A DNA stretch of 23,985 nt, taken from Roseburia sp. (GTDB lineage Bacteria > Bacillota_A > Clostridia > Lachnospirales > Lachnospiraceae). A program made the translations under genes and the position numbers. Numbering within the stretch: the stretch's first letter is position 1; each line of letters begins with the position of its first letter. Positions 7,304 to 14,932 of the stretch are shown here, in pieces. Location of the stretch: the NCBI GenBank assembly GCA_017547315.1, contig JAFYQA010000231.1, forward strand, positions 1 through 23,985. Direction: 5' to 3'. Under the pieces are notes generated by a model. The model was not told the origin of the DNA. It was given only the letters and a program-made list of their open reading frames with translations, and made no database searches.

Positions 7304-7597
7304 ATGGAACAGAAAATCAAAGAAGGATTACAGAAAATCGAAGACGGAGTTGTTGAAGGTTACAAAAAAATTGAGGATGGCGTAGTTGGTGGTTACAAGA
7401 AAATCGAAGACGGCGTAGTTGGCGGTTATAAAAAAATCGAGAATGGCGCAGTAGAAGGTTTCCAGAAAGTGACTGACAAGTTCATAGATAAGTTTTTTAC
7501 CAAAGAAGGTGAGACAGTAGAAGAAGCAAAGGCACGCATGAAAAAAGAGCAGGAAAAATTAGAAGAAGAAGCAAAAAAACGTGCAGGTTTAAAATAA
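7304..7597 (+). CDS. 11-residue-repeat amphipathic helical protein
   Basis: A 97-residue protein of unknown function. Residues 10-53 hold four tandem 11-mers of the form (K/Q)KIE(D/N)G(V/A)V(G/E)G(Y/F), followed by a fifth degenerate unit QKVTDKFIDKF. Then comes a flexible TKEGETVEEAKARM segment and a charged coiled tail (KKEQEKLEEEAKKRAGLK). Eleven-residue lysine/glutamate/glycine/valine repeats are the format of alpha-synuclein, apolipoprotein and some LEA proteins, which form an 11/3 helix lying on membrane surfaces. There is no signal peptide or membrane segment. ATG 7304 is preferred over ATG 7283 because GGAG lies 8 bases upstream of it. Similar short proteins exist in other Lachnospiraceae from memory. 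A role at the membrane with the neighbouring two-helix protein is inference. Confidence 0.75.
   Translation: MEQKIKEGLQKIEDGVVEGYKKIEDGVVGGYKKIEDGVVGGYKKIENGAVEGFQKVTDKFIDKFFTKEGETVEEAKARMKKEQEKLEEEAKKRAGLK
7331..7462 (+). repeat. four tandem 33-bp coding repeats
   Basis: Four in-frame 33-bp units encode the 11-residue repeats. Units 2 and 3 give identical peptides but differ at several synonymous third positions, so the amino acid pattern appears selectively kept and this is not a fresh slippage array. Confidence 0.85.
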
Positions 7598-7610
7598 GAA
7601 AGTAAGCATA

Positions 7611-7642
7611 AGAATGCCGGGCAGATAAATGCCCGGCATTCT
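7611..7642. terminator. hairpin between convergent genes
   Basis: Perfect 12-bp GC-rich stem AGAATGCCGGGC / GCCCGGCATTCT with an 8-base loop. No clear T-run follows on either strand, so it is a likely but non-canonical terminator for the repeat-protein operon and possibly the opposing glycosidase gene. Confidence 0.6.
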
Positions 7643-7657
7643 GTATTGCTATAATTA

Positions 7658-9175
7658 TTAGATTACTAAGAATGTACATGTCATTGGTGCTAACTCGATA
7701 GTGCCAGCAGAAACTGCATCGCCTGATAAGTCAGGTAATTCGTAGTTGTCGCCTAATACTAAGTCACGGCCGTTTAAGGTCATAACAGTAGCACGTTTGT
7801 TGCCATCTTTTCCAGCTAATGTGTAGATGGTTCCGTCTACAGGAACTTCTACTGTGGTAGTCTCTGTTTCAGAGTTGTTGATAAGGAGGTAACAAGCACC
7901 ATCTTTACCATCTTTACGAGACTGAGCATATACGTGAGCGCCTTCACGAACTTCTTCTTTTGTATCGAAAACAGTGGTACCCATCAAACGATTCCACAGT
8001 AAAACTGCGAAATAGTTTGGTCTTGGATTGAATACGATTCTCTCTAAGAATGCGTAGTCAGAAGCTGCTAATGTGTTATGGAAGATAACACCGCGAGTCT
8101 CTTTTGAGAAACCACCAAGTTCGTTTAAAGTACGGAGAACATCAAGGTATGTAGATGCCCATGTGTCACCGCCGCCGCCTGCGTCACCGGATTCAGTTAC
8201 CCACATTTCTCCGCCTGGACAATATTTGTCACGGAACTTTTTGTATGTCTGGCAGAAGCTGATAGGTACATTTAAGAAAGCTTCGCCATTTGCTTCTTCT
8301 GGTAACCAGTGTGCAGTTGGCATAACAGAAGCAAGACGTTCTGAAACACCGCCATAGTAGTGATATGAGAATACATCTACAGGTTCTGTTGTTCCACCTA
8401 ATAAATCATCACAACCACAGCTTTCACGTGCAACGTTTTCTACACCGCCGCCACCTTTTCCGAATACTACATCGCCACCTGTAGCAGATGGTCCAACGTA
8501 GAGACATTCTGGATAGTTTTCTTTTAACCATTTTGCAAAAATATCAGTATCACGACGGTAGTGTTCTGCATGGTATCCTGGTGGGAAACCGGTATCTTCC
8601 ATCATGTTTGGTTCGTTTGTAAATTCAGCAGCTTCAATCGGTACACCGTATTCTTTAGAGAAACGGAATAATTTCTCTGCTTCTGTTGGTGGCCATGGTT
8701 CTTCTGTAGAATGTAAACCAGGGCAGTTCGCTAAAGAAACTTTTAATTTTAAGTTACAGTCACGTACAAAATCAAGTACGCCAATCCACTGTTCTTTTGT
8801 AAGTACGTTTAAGTATCCTTCTGGAACGGTGCCGTCAGTATATTCGCCGTCAAAATCATAATAAGTTTTGGTAGCCCATGTACCGGAAACACGGCACCAT
8901 GCTGTACCTAAATCTTTTGTTAATTTACGAAGTTTTTCATCGTATAAATTGATTGGTGCATATACCTGCATCAAGTCTTTGTACATTGCAGCGATACCTT
9001 CAGATGTTGGTTCTACATAGAATTCCTCTGTACCTGCAATCTGACCTGGTGTGTAAGCTTTCCAGAATGTTCCACCTGTTACTTCTGCGAACTCTACGTT
9101 GTAGCTCATGAGTCTCTCGTTCTGCTCATGTAACTGTACGAGTTCAGCAGGGTTTAATTTTACAAATTCACCCAT
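7658..9175 (-). CDS. glycoside hydrolase family 79-like (beta-glucuronidase/heparanase type), cytoplasmic
   Basis: A 505-residue retaining glycosidase of clan GH-A type. The acid/base is in FTNEPNM (Glu188), where the Asn-Glu-Pro-Asn motif is as in heparanase. The likely nucleophile is Glu328 in WVTESGDAGGGG, which matches heparanase GETSSAYGGGA. The following segment, with FNPRPNYFAVLLWNRLMGTTVF, parallels the heparanase [20 protein letters not shown] region. A beta-sandwich domain follows (about residues 415-505). There is no signal peptide or anchor, so it acts on glucuronide-type oligosaccharides or conjugates already imported. Start ATG 9175 has AAGGAGA upstream. No transporter or sugar kinase is adjacent. 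Exact substrate is unknown; other GH-A families are the alternative. Confidence 0.72.
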   Translation of the reverse strand: MGEFVKLNPAELVQLHEQNERLMSYNVEFAEVTGGTFWKAYTPGQIAGTEEFYVEPTSEGIAAMYKDLMQVYAPINLYDEKLRKLTKDLGTAWCRVSGTWATKTYYDFDGEYTDGTVPEGYLNVLTKEQWIGVLDFVRDCNLKLKVSLANCPGLHSTEEPWPPTEAEKLFRFSKEYGVPIEAAEFTNEPNMMEDTGFPPGYHAEHYRRDTDIFAKWLKENYPECLYVGPSATGGDVVFGKGGGGVENVARESCGCDDLLGGTTEPVDVFSYHYYGGVSERLASVMPTAHWLPEEANGEAFLNVPISFCQTYKKFRDKYCPGGEMWVTESGDAGGGGDTWASTYLDVLRTLNELGGFSKETRGVIFHNTLAASDYAFLERIVFNPRPNYFAVLLWNRLMGTTVFDTKEEVREGAHVYAQSRKDGKDGACYLLINNSETETTTVEVPVDGTIYTLAGKDGNKRATVMTLNGRDLVLGDNYELPDLSGDAVSAGTIELAPMTCTFLVI

Positions 9176-9223
9176 AATATTTTCTCCTTTTCCTAAATAG
9201 GCATTTTTTGTGCCCTAAGTACT

Positions 9224-9252
9224 ATTTTACTATATGAAGTAGGATGGTGCAA
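9224..9252 (-). promoter_or_regulatory. promoter of the GH79-like gene
   Basis: On the minus strand: TTGCAC (9252-9247), 17 bp, TAAAAT (9229-9224), giving a leader of about 40 bases before ATG 9175. Confidence 0.45.
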
Positions 9253-9304
9253 TAAAAGAAGAGAGATTCTTGCAAAATGTAAGAACCTCCCTGGTGAATC
9301 GTTT

Positions 9305-9556
9305 TTATGATAAAGCGTTTTTCTTTACTGTCCCAAGTGCTTTTGCAACAGCTGGAATAGAAATAAGAATCAATGTCACAATTGCTTCTGGCATGATATA
9401 AGTAGCGTTATATCCAAGAGAATAAATAATAGCCGGAGTGCCTTATGGAGCATAGGCACCGAAAGCGAGCGGATAGTCGATTAACATCTGTGGCAGAGTA
9501 TAGAAAATCGGTTCAATGATGAACTGAAGTAAGCCGTATGCGAAAACGGCGCAATG
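9305..9556 (-). pseudogene. thiT: decayed thiT (ECF thiamine transporter S component) remnant
   Basis: On the minus strand an open stretch encodes AYGLLQFIIEP, FYTLPQMLIDYPLAFG, AYAP, a TAA stop (9445-9443), GTPAIIYSLGYNATYIMPE, and a last helix ending at TAA 9305. From family memory, DYPLAF and the YAPEGT..YS..YN segments are both ThiT hallmarks but normally lie some tens of residues apart; here they are fused, pointing to an internal deletion. The TAA takes the place of the expected glutamate (GAA) after AYAP, a one-base nonsense change. The N-terminal part is missing, with another stop just upstream. No thiamine riboswitch was recognised near it. Family identity is from memory; BioY or another ECF S component is the alternative. 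Confidence 0.65.
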
Positions 9557-9602
9557 TCAGAGCTTAAAATATTTGCAGAAAAAAAGATTTAATTACAAAG
9601 TG

Positions 9603-9631
9603 TTTCCTAATAGGAAAAAATTTGGTACAAT
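9603..9631 (+). promoter_or_regulatory. extended -10 promoter with 15-bp palindrome, DUF4321 gene
   Basis: TTTCCTAATAGGAAA (9603-9617) is a perfect palindrome with a single central base. It covers the -35 position of the promoter-like TGG-TACAAT (9623-9631). The region from the thiT remnant to 9724 shows nothing else clear. Operator function is inferred. Confidence 0.4.
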
Positions 9632-9723
9632 AAGAAACGTGGTTAAATAGAGTAGGTGCTTGTTTTGCCAGAAGAAGGAACCGTGGCATACAGACATCTT
9701 AAAGAAGAAAGGAGTATTACAGT

Positions 9724-9987
9724 ATGGCAAGAGGAATTGCAGGGAAAAATAATTGGGCATTATTTTTATTGATATTAACAGGGATTGTATTAGGAGGATT
9801 TATCGGGAATTTGACGGAAGGTGTATCCGGCCTTAGTTGGTTAAATTATGGTCAGACATTTGGATTAACCAGTCCTGTTATCTTTGATATTGGCATTATG
9901 GTGATTACTTTCGGATTGACGATTCGTATTACTATAGCAAGTATTATTGGCGTATTACTGGCGATTTTAATCTATCGCTTAATTTAA
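9724..9987 (+). CDS. DUF4321-type small membrane protein
   Basis: An 87-residue hydrophobic protein. One membrane helix is near residues 11-30 (WALFLLILTGIVLGGFIG), a loop contains LSWLNYGQTFGLTSPVIFD, and one or two helices lie near residues 55-86 ending IGVLLAILIYRLI. The WLNYG..FGL motif and length match the DUF4321 family of Clostridia as I remember it; function is unknown. AAGGAG lies before ATG 9724. It appears to be a single-gene unit with its own promoter. Confidence 0.72.
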   Translation: MARGIAGKNNWALFLLILTGIVLGGFIGNLTEGVSGLSWLNYGQTFGLTSPVIFDIGIMVITFGLTIRITIASIIGVLLAILIYRLI

Positions 9988-10053
9988 TTTGAAACGATTA
10001 TTTCAGGTTATAGAAACAATAAAATGTTGGTATGGCAGTTATGGAAAAAACTG

Positions 10054-10082
10054 TTGTACCTTCTTTTTATTTAGACTAAAAT
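10054..10082 (+). promoter_or_regulatory. promoter of gdhA
   Basis: TTGTAC (10054-10059), 17 bp, TAAAAT (10077-10082), followed by a leader of about 50 bases to the gdhA start. Confidence 0.55.
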
Positions 10083-10141
10083 AAAATCAACATTTTTAAT
10101 GAAGCGAATTCATATATAAAGGTACAAAGGAGGAAAATGAT

Positions 10142-11491
10142 ATGTCATATGTAGATGAGGTTATTGCAAAAGTTTCTGAGAAAAATGCTTCAGAACCAGA
10201 ATTTTTACAGACAGTAGAAGAGGTATTATCATCATTAAAACCAGTTGTTGATGCGAATGAGGAAGTGTATAGAAAAGCAGCACTTCTTGAGAGAATGTGT
10301 GAACCAGAGAGAACAATTGAGTTCCGTGTTGCTTGGGTAGATGACAATGGACAGACTCAGGTAAATCGTGGTTACCGTGTACAGTTTAATGGTGCCATCG
10401 GACCTTACAAGGGAGGTTTACGTTTCCATCCATCTGTAAACTTATCCATCATGAAGTTCCTTGGTTTTGAACAGACATTCAAAAACAGCTTAACAACACT
10501 TCCAATGGGTGGTGCAAAAGGTGGTTCTGACTTTGACCCACGTGGTAAGAGTGACGGAGAGATTATGAGATTCTGTCAGGCATTTATGACAGAGTTATAT
10601 CGTCATATCGGTCCAGACGTAGACGTTCCAGCAGGTGATATTGGTGTAGGCGGACGTGAAATCGGTTATATGTATGGTCAGTATCGTCGTATCAAAGCAG
10701 CTTTTGAAAATGGAACACTTACAGGTAAAGGACGTTCTTACGGTGGTTCTTTAATTCGTCCGGAAGCTACTGGTTTTGGTGCAGTTTACTATGCATGTGA
10801 AGTATTAAAACATGAAGGCGAGACTATGGAAGGCAAGACAGTTGCAGTTTCAGGTTTCGGTAACGTAGCATGGGGTATCGCATTAAAAGTAGCAGAACTT
10901 GGTGGTAAAGTAGTTACATTATCAGGTCCAGACGGATATATCTATGATCCAGAAGGAATTGTAACACCAGAAAAGATTGCATATATGCTTGAAATGAGAT
11001 CTTCAGGTCGTGATAAAGTTCAGGATTACGCAGATAAGTTTGGTTGTGAATTCTTCCCAGGACAGAAACCATGGGGCGTTAAAGCAGATATCATTATGCC
11101 ATCTGCAACACAGAATGACGTTAATATGGATGAAGCTAAGAAGATTGTTGCAAACGGCGTAAAATACTACATCGAAGTTGCTAATATGCCAACAACAAAC
11201 GAAGCATTGAAGTTCTTAATGGAACAGCCTAATGTAATTGTTGCTCCATCAAAAGCTGTAAACGCTGGTGGTGTTCTTGTTTCAGGTCTTGAAATGAGCC
11301 AGAATAGTGAGAGATATAGCTGGACAGCAGAAGAAGTAGATGAGAAATTACATCGCATCATGATTAGTATTCATGACGAATCTGCAAAAGCAGCAGAAGA
11401 ATATGGCTTAGGATATAACTTAGTAGCAGGTGCTAATATTGCCGGATTTAAGAAGGTAGCAGAAGCTATGCTTGCACAGGGTGTATTCTAA
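10142..11491 (+). CDS. gdhA: NADP-specific glutamate dehydrogenase
   Basis: A 449-residue hexameric GDH, the same size as E. coli GdhA (447). It makes glutamate from 2-oxoglutarate, ammonia and NADPH. The substrate pocket motifs are GPYKGGLRFHPS and the catalytic-lysine loop PMGGAKGGSDFDP; VPAGDIGVGGREIGYM follows. The Rossmann fingerprint GFGNVAWG is near residue 240, and ANMPTTNEA and PSKAVNAGGV lie in the C-terminal part. Start ATG 10142 follows AAAGGAGG. Codon use is markedly restrained (many GGT, CCA, CGT), which suggests high expression. It is a single-gene transcript with a clear promoter and terminator. With glsA nearby it represents the ammonia/glutamate node. Confidence 0.97.
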   Translation: MSYVDEVIAKVSEKNASEPEFLQTVEEVLSSLKPVVDANEEVYRKAALLERMCEPERTIEFRVAWVDDNGQTQVNRGYRVQFNGAIGPYKGGLRFHPSVNLSIMKFLGFEQTFKNSLTTLPMGGAKGGSDFDPRGKSDGEIMRFCQAFMTELYRHIGPDVDVPAGDIGVGGREIGYMYGQYRRIKAAFENGTLTGKGRSYGGSLIRPEATGFGAVYYACEVLKHEGETMEGKTVAVSGFGNVAWGIALKVAELGGKVVTLSGPDGYIYDPEGIVTPEKIAYMLEMRSSGRDKVQDYADKFGCEFFPGQKPWGVKADIIMPSATQNDVNMDEAKKIVANGVKYYIEVANMPTTNEALKFLMEQPNVIVAPSKAVNAGGVLVSGLEMSQNSERYSWTAEEVDEKLHRIMISIHDESAKAAEEYGLGYNLVAGANIAGFKKVAEAMLAQGVF

Positions 11492-11532
11492 AATACATAG
11501 AGATTTAAAAGTAGAATTAGAAGTATAAAAAG

Positions 11533-11575
11533 AAGTCTCCAAACGATGAGGTTATTCATTGTTTGGAGACTTTTT
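11533..11575. terminator. bidirectional terminator between gdhA and chemoreceptor gene
   Basis: Twelve-base-pair stem AAGTCTCCAAAC / GTTTGGAGACTT, extended by further pairs GATGAG / TTCATT around loop GTTA. TTTTT follows on the plus strand, and CTTCTTTTT follows on the minus strand, so it can stop both convergent transcripts. Confidence 0.85.
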
Positions 11576-11580
11576 AATGA

Positions 11581-13047
11581 TTACTTCTTTTTAGCACCTA
11601 AGCCTTCAGCCTGTCTCTGTTTCATATAAGCAGAGAAGTCTGTCTTAACTAAGATTTTTAAGACTGCATCCACATTACTATTTAATTCATTAGAAAGTTT
11701 TTGTAAATCTTTGTAGAGGGTAGCAGCGTTGTTAAAATCACCACGGCTGATTGCTGCGTAGACTTTTTTACCGGACTCATGTAATTTGTTATGAGCTTCG
11801 CCGATTTTTTTCCAAGCAGGAAGTGCGCTGGCATCTGTTGGAACAAGATATTTATAACCTTGTGCAAATACACATTTTGAAGAATCTAATTCTACAGGAA
11901 CCAATTCCTGTGTCTCTAACATTTTTGCAAATGTGCCTATCCATCCTTGATGTGCCATTTTAATCCAGCTTAAGTACATGTAATAAGTAAGTTCTTCTCT
12001 CTGGAAGAAAGCATCTGTACGCAGTTCACATAAACTTCCCAAACTCAGATTTAATTCTTCCTGAATGCGGTAGAATGGCTGGATAGAGTTTGTAACGCTT
12101 TCAGTAACGCCACCCATCTGAACGGTAGTTTCAGCAAGCTGTTCACACTGGCTGGAGATTTCGACGGTTTGGTTACCAAGTTCGTGCATAGCACTGCTGA
12201 TTTCCTGGCTAACTGCAGCTAAGGAAGTAACATTAGAAGCAATCTGCTTCATGTTTTCCATATTGTCTTCATTGATGTCCCAAATTGCAGTAATTTTATC
12301 AGACATACTATTTAAAGCGTTTACTGTATTGGTTGCACTATGAGCAGATTTCTGAGAAGCAATACGAATATTCTCAACGAAGGAACCCATTGTTCCAGTT
12401 AATTCTTGGGTCTGTTCAGCTAATTTACGGATTTCGTCAGCAACAACGGCAAAACCTTTTCCGGCTTCTCCGGCACGGGCAGCTTCGATAGAAGCATTTA
12501 ATGCCAATAAGTTTGTCTGACTAGAAATAGCGTTAATACCATCGATAACTTCGTTCATACGATTTACCACGCTAAGTAAGTCGTTCATATCTGATTCTGT
12601 CTGTTTAGAAATTTCAATTGTATTATTAGAAAGAGCCTTAATATTAGTGAGTTCGTTCTGGCCCTGCTCAATTTTAGAGTAAACTTTTTCACTGTCTACG
12701 GCAGTATCTGTAATGGTATTAGTAAGCTGTTCGTGCTGACTGTTTACCTGATCTGCTACTCCGGATGTGGTTTTTGCAACATCGAGAATAACCTGAGTTG
12801 CATTATCAACGGTATTTGACATGTTAGCAAGTTTGTTCATGTGGAAATTGACCTGCATGTCTACACCAGTAATAGATAAAAGAGAAGACATATTCTTTTT
12901 AAATGCATCTTCTACTGTTACATGTGCTTTTTTAAGACGCTCATGCAGTGTACCAAGTTCAGGAGAAGCTTTTGCATAGTCGGCATCTTCTAAGTTAGAG
13001 AGTGAAATGATTAAGTCATTATTAACTTTCTTTTTAAATAATCCCAT
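11581..13047 (-). CDS. soluble methyl-accepting chemotaxis protein with C-terminal CZB domain
   Basis: A 488-residue chemoreceptor without any transmembrane segment, hence cytosolic. The long coiled-coil signalling part contains the hairpin tip region [19 protein letters not shown] and [18 protein letters not shown] (about residues 170-207), which contacts CheA/CheW. The C-terminal ~120 residues match the chemoreceptor zinc-binding (CZB) domain: [18 protein letters not shown] and EAHNKLH supply the histidine, cysteine and HxxxH ligand pattern. CZB domains bind zinc and in some receptors sense hypochlorite or zinc. Start ATG 13047 has AAGGGG 9 bases upstream; a start at 13083 would lack one. 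No other chemotaxis genes are adjacent. Confidence 0.85.
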   Translation of the reverse strand: MGLFKKKVNNDLIISLSNLEDADYAKASPELGTLHERLKKAHVTVEDAFKKNMSSLLSITGVDMQVNFHMNKLANMSNTVDNATQVILDVAKTTSGVADQVNSQHEQLTNTITDTAVDSEKVYSKIEQGQNELTNIKALSNNTIEISKQTESDMNDLLSVVNRMNEVIDGINAISSQTNLLALNASIEAARAGEAGKGFAVVADEIRKLAEQTQELTGTMGSFVENIRIASQKSAHSATNTVNALNSMSDKITAIWDINEDNMENMKQIASNVTSLAAVSQEISSAMHELGNQTVEISSQCEQLAETTVQMGGVTESVTNSIQPFYRIQEELNLSLGSLCELRTDAFFQREELTYYMYLSWIKMAHQGWIGTFAKMLETQELVPVELDSSKCVFAQGYKYLVPTDASALPAWKKIGEAHNKLHESGKKVYAAISRGDFNNAATLYKDLQKLSNELNSNVDAVLKILVKTDFSAYMKQRQAEGLGAKKK

Positions 13048-13179
13048 AGTAATAACCCCTTCAAAAAAATAAATTTTACGCAATTGTAAATCTTTAATAA
13101 TTTTATCATAAATTATTTTTTGTGTACATAGAAAATTCAGAAAATGAAAGGGTATAGGAAATGCGTTTTAATAAAACTG

Positions 13180-13257
13180 TTAACATTTTAGAAACATGAG
13201 TGAGGTATATTTTTTAAAAATTTAACAAATGTATAGAATGTTTTATGTTACAATAAA
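13180..13257 (+). promoter_or_regulatory. promoter region of the DegV-PlsC-DegV cassette
   Basis: TGTTACAAT (13246-13254) is an extended -10 promoter element about 60 bases before the first gene. Further upstream TTAACA (13180) and GAAACA (13191) are 11 bp apart and precede TATATT (13206), a weaker echo of the direct repeats at 6655. Two start points are possible. Confidence 0.35.
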
Positions 13258-13318
13258 CAAATGGATATTTTTAGAAGAAAATGGAAATATAATTTTAATA
13301 TAGAGAAAGGAAATGGTT

Positions 13319-14194
13319 ATGAAAAAAGTTGGCGTTGCAACAGATAGTCATAGTGGTCTTTTACCGGAAGTGGCAACAGAGCTTGGAATAGGAGTGCTCC
13401 CGATGCCATTTTATGTAGAAGGGGAGTGCTATTATGAAGGGGTTTCTATAACTAGAGAGCAGTTTTTTGCGCATTTAGAAGCAGACAAAAAGGTATCTAC
13501 TTCTCAGCCTTCACCGGAGAGTGTAATGGATTTCTGGAGAGAGAGTTTAAAAGAGTACGAACAAATTCTTTACATCCCAATGAGCAGCGGTTTAAGCGGT
13601 TCCTGCTATACAGCTATGGCGTTGGCGCAGGAGGATGAATTTGAAGGTAGAGTTTTTGTGGCGAATAATGGTCGGGTTTCTACACCGTTGCATCGTTCCC
13701 TTTTGGATGCGCGTGAGATGGTAGAGGAAGCCTTGGATGCACAGCAGATAAAGGAGATTTTAGAAGTCAATAGAGAGAATATGTCAATCTATATTGCGGT
13801 GGAAACGCTGGATAATCTGAAAAAGGGTGGACGTATTTCGCCGGCTACAGCGGCATTGGGTACACTTTTGAATATCAAGCCGATTTTAAAACTTGGTACA
13901 GAGGTGTTAGATACTTATAAAAAGAGCCGTGGAATGAAAAAAGCCAGAAAAGAAATGATTGAGGCCATGAAAGAGGATTTTCAGACCGTTTTCAGGGAAT
14001 ATTATGAAAAGGGAGAAATATATCTATTGGCGGCTTCTAGTGCAGATGAGGAAACGACACAGGGATGGTTGGCAGAGATCCAGGAAGCATTTCCGGATAT
14101 GGAGATTTTGTGCGATAATTTGACAATGGGTATTTCTTGTCACACAGGAAAAGGTGCGTTAGGAATTGGATGTTCCTGCCGCCCGAGAAGATAA
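13319..14194 (+). CDS. DegV family fatty-acid-binding protein (first copy)
   Basis: A 291-residue DegV/FakB-like protein. Family members hold one fatty acid and, with the kinase FakA, deliver acyl-phosphate for phospholipid synthesis. Hallmarks are the opening VGVATDSHSGLL, KKVSTSQPSPE near residue 60, PMSSGLSGSCY near 89, LDNLKKGGRIS, LNIKPIL, and the C-terminal HTGKGALGIG. ATG 13319 is preferred over ATG 13313 because AAAGGA is about 8 bases before it but only 2-3 bases from the outer ATG. It is followed 20 bp later by plsC. The bound lipid and any kinase partner are not visible here. Confidence 0.88.
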   Translation: MKKVGVATDSHSGLLPEVATELGIGVLPMPFYVEGECYYEGVSITREQFFAHLEADKKVSTSQPSPESVMDFWRESLKEYEQILYIPMSSGLSGSCYTAMALAQEDEFEGRVFVANNGRVSTPLHRSLLDAREMVEEALDAQQIKEILEVNRENMSIYIAVETLDNLKKGGRISPATAALGTLLNIKPILKLGTEVLDTYKKSRGMKKARKEMIEAMKEDFQTVFREYYEKGEIYLLAASSADEETTQGWLAEIQEAFPDMEILCDNLTMGISCHTGKGALGIGCSCRPRR

Positions 14195-14214
14195 AGGCAA
14201 AAGGAGAAAAGAAT

Positions 14215-14931
14215 ATGTGGCGAATTTTACTAATGGTATGGCGAAATTTTTGGAGAGTACCACCTGCATGGTTTAAATTGTGTCATTATGCAAAACATAC
14301 AGATGAGTATTCTTATGGAGAAAAATATAAGCATATCCGTTATATTTTACAGATGGCGGTGAATTCAGGGAATATTGACTTTGAAGTGTATGGACAAGAG
14401 AATATCCCGCAAGAGGATGGTATGTTGATTTGCGGCAATCATCAGGGAATGTTCGATGTACTTGCAATTGTAGCAGCATTTGAAAGACCTTTGGCGGCAG
14501 TATTAAAAAAGGAACTTGCGGAGATTCCATTTTTGAAACAGATTATATCGTGCACACATTCTTATCCGATGGATAGAGAAGATGTCAGACAGTCGATGAA
14601 AGTTATTATGGGAGTAACGAAGGAGATTGCACAAGGACGTAATTTTCTGATTTTTCCGGAAGGAACCAGAAGCAGGAAAGGAAATCAGATGTTAGAGTTT
14701 CATGGTGGTACTTTTAAATCGGCAACGAAGTCAAAATGTACAATTTTGCCATTTGCGTTAATTGACAGTTTTAAAGTGCTTGACCATAATGGAGTGGAGC
14801 CGGTAAATGTACAGCTTCACTATTTACAACCGATTCCTTATGAAGAATATAAGGATATGAATACTAATGAAATTGCGAAAATGGTACATGACCGGATCGA
14901 GAATAAGTTAGTAGAGGTAGGAGCAATTTAG
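14215..14931 (+). CDS. plsC: 1-acyl-sn-glycerol-3-phosphate acyltransferase
   Basis: A 238-residue PlsC-type acyltransferase that converts lysophosphatidic acid to phosphatidic acid at the inner membrane face. Block I is NHQGMFD with the catalytic His76 and Asp81, and block III is FPEGTRSRKGN (147-157). LEFHGGTFKSA and PFALIDSF follow. A hydrophobic N-terminal part (RILLMVWRNFWRVPPAWF) may contact the membrane. ATG 14215 follows AAGGAG; a longer frame reaching into the first degV is rejected. It sits between two DegV genes, ending 1 base before the second start, so acyl supply and acyl transfer are likely co-expressed. Confidence 0.9.
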   Translation: MWRILLMVWRNFWRVPPAWFKLCHYAKHTDEYSYGEKYKHIRYILQMAVNSGNIDFEVYGQENIPQEDGMLICGNHQGMFDVLAIVAAFERPLAAVLKKELAEIPFLKQIISCTHSYPMDREDVRQSMKVIMGVTKEIAQGRNFLIFPEGTRSRKGNQMLEFHGGTFKSATKSKCTILPFALIDSFKVLDHNGVEPVNVQLHYLQPIPYEEYKDMNTNEIAKMVHDRIENKLVEVGAI

Positions 14932-14932
14932 A

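Noticed and set aside
7331..7462. 33-bp repeats as a CRISPR or minisatellite
   Set aside because: The units are in frame with no spacers and vary mainly at synonymous or conservative positions within a gene, so they are protein repeats.
9001..9300. Possible riboswitch in the leader of the GH79-like gene
   Set aside because: The leader is only ~40 bases after the predicted start point, with just small AT-rich inverted repeats; no known aptamer core was seen.
9305..9600. Thiamine pyrophosphate riboswitch near the thiT remnant
   Set aside because: No CTGAGA/ACCTGA-type TPP core is visible upstream of the remnant on the minus strand; it may have been lost with the 5' part.
9664..9771. Short TTG-started frame ahead of and overlapping the DUF4321 start
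   Set aside because: A GTAGGTG sequence precedes it, but the start is TTG, the product has no recognisable pattern, and it runs into the DUF4321 gene out of frame; probably chance.
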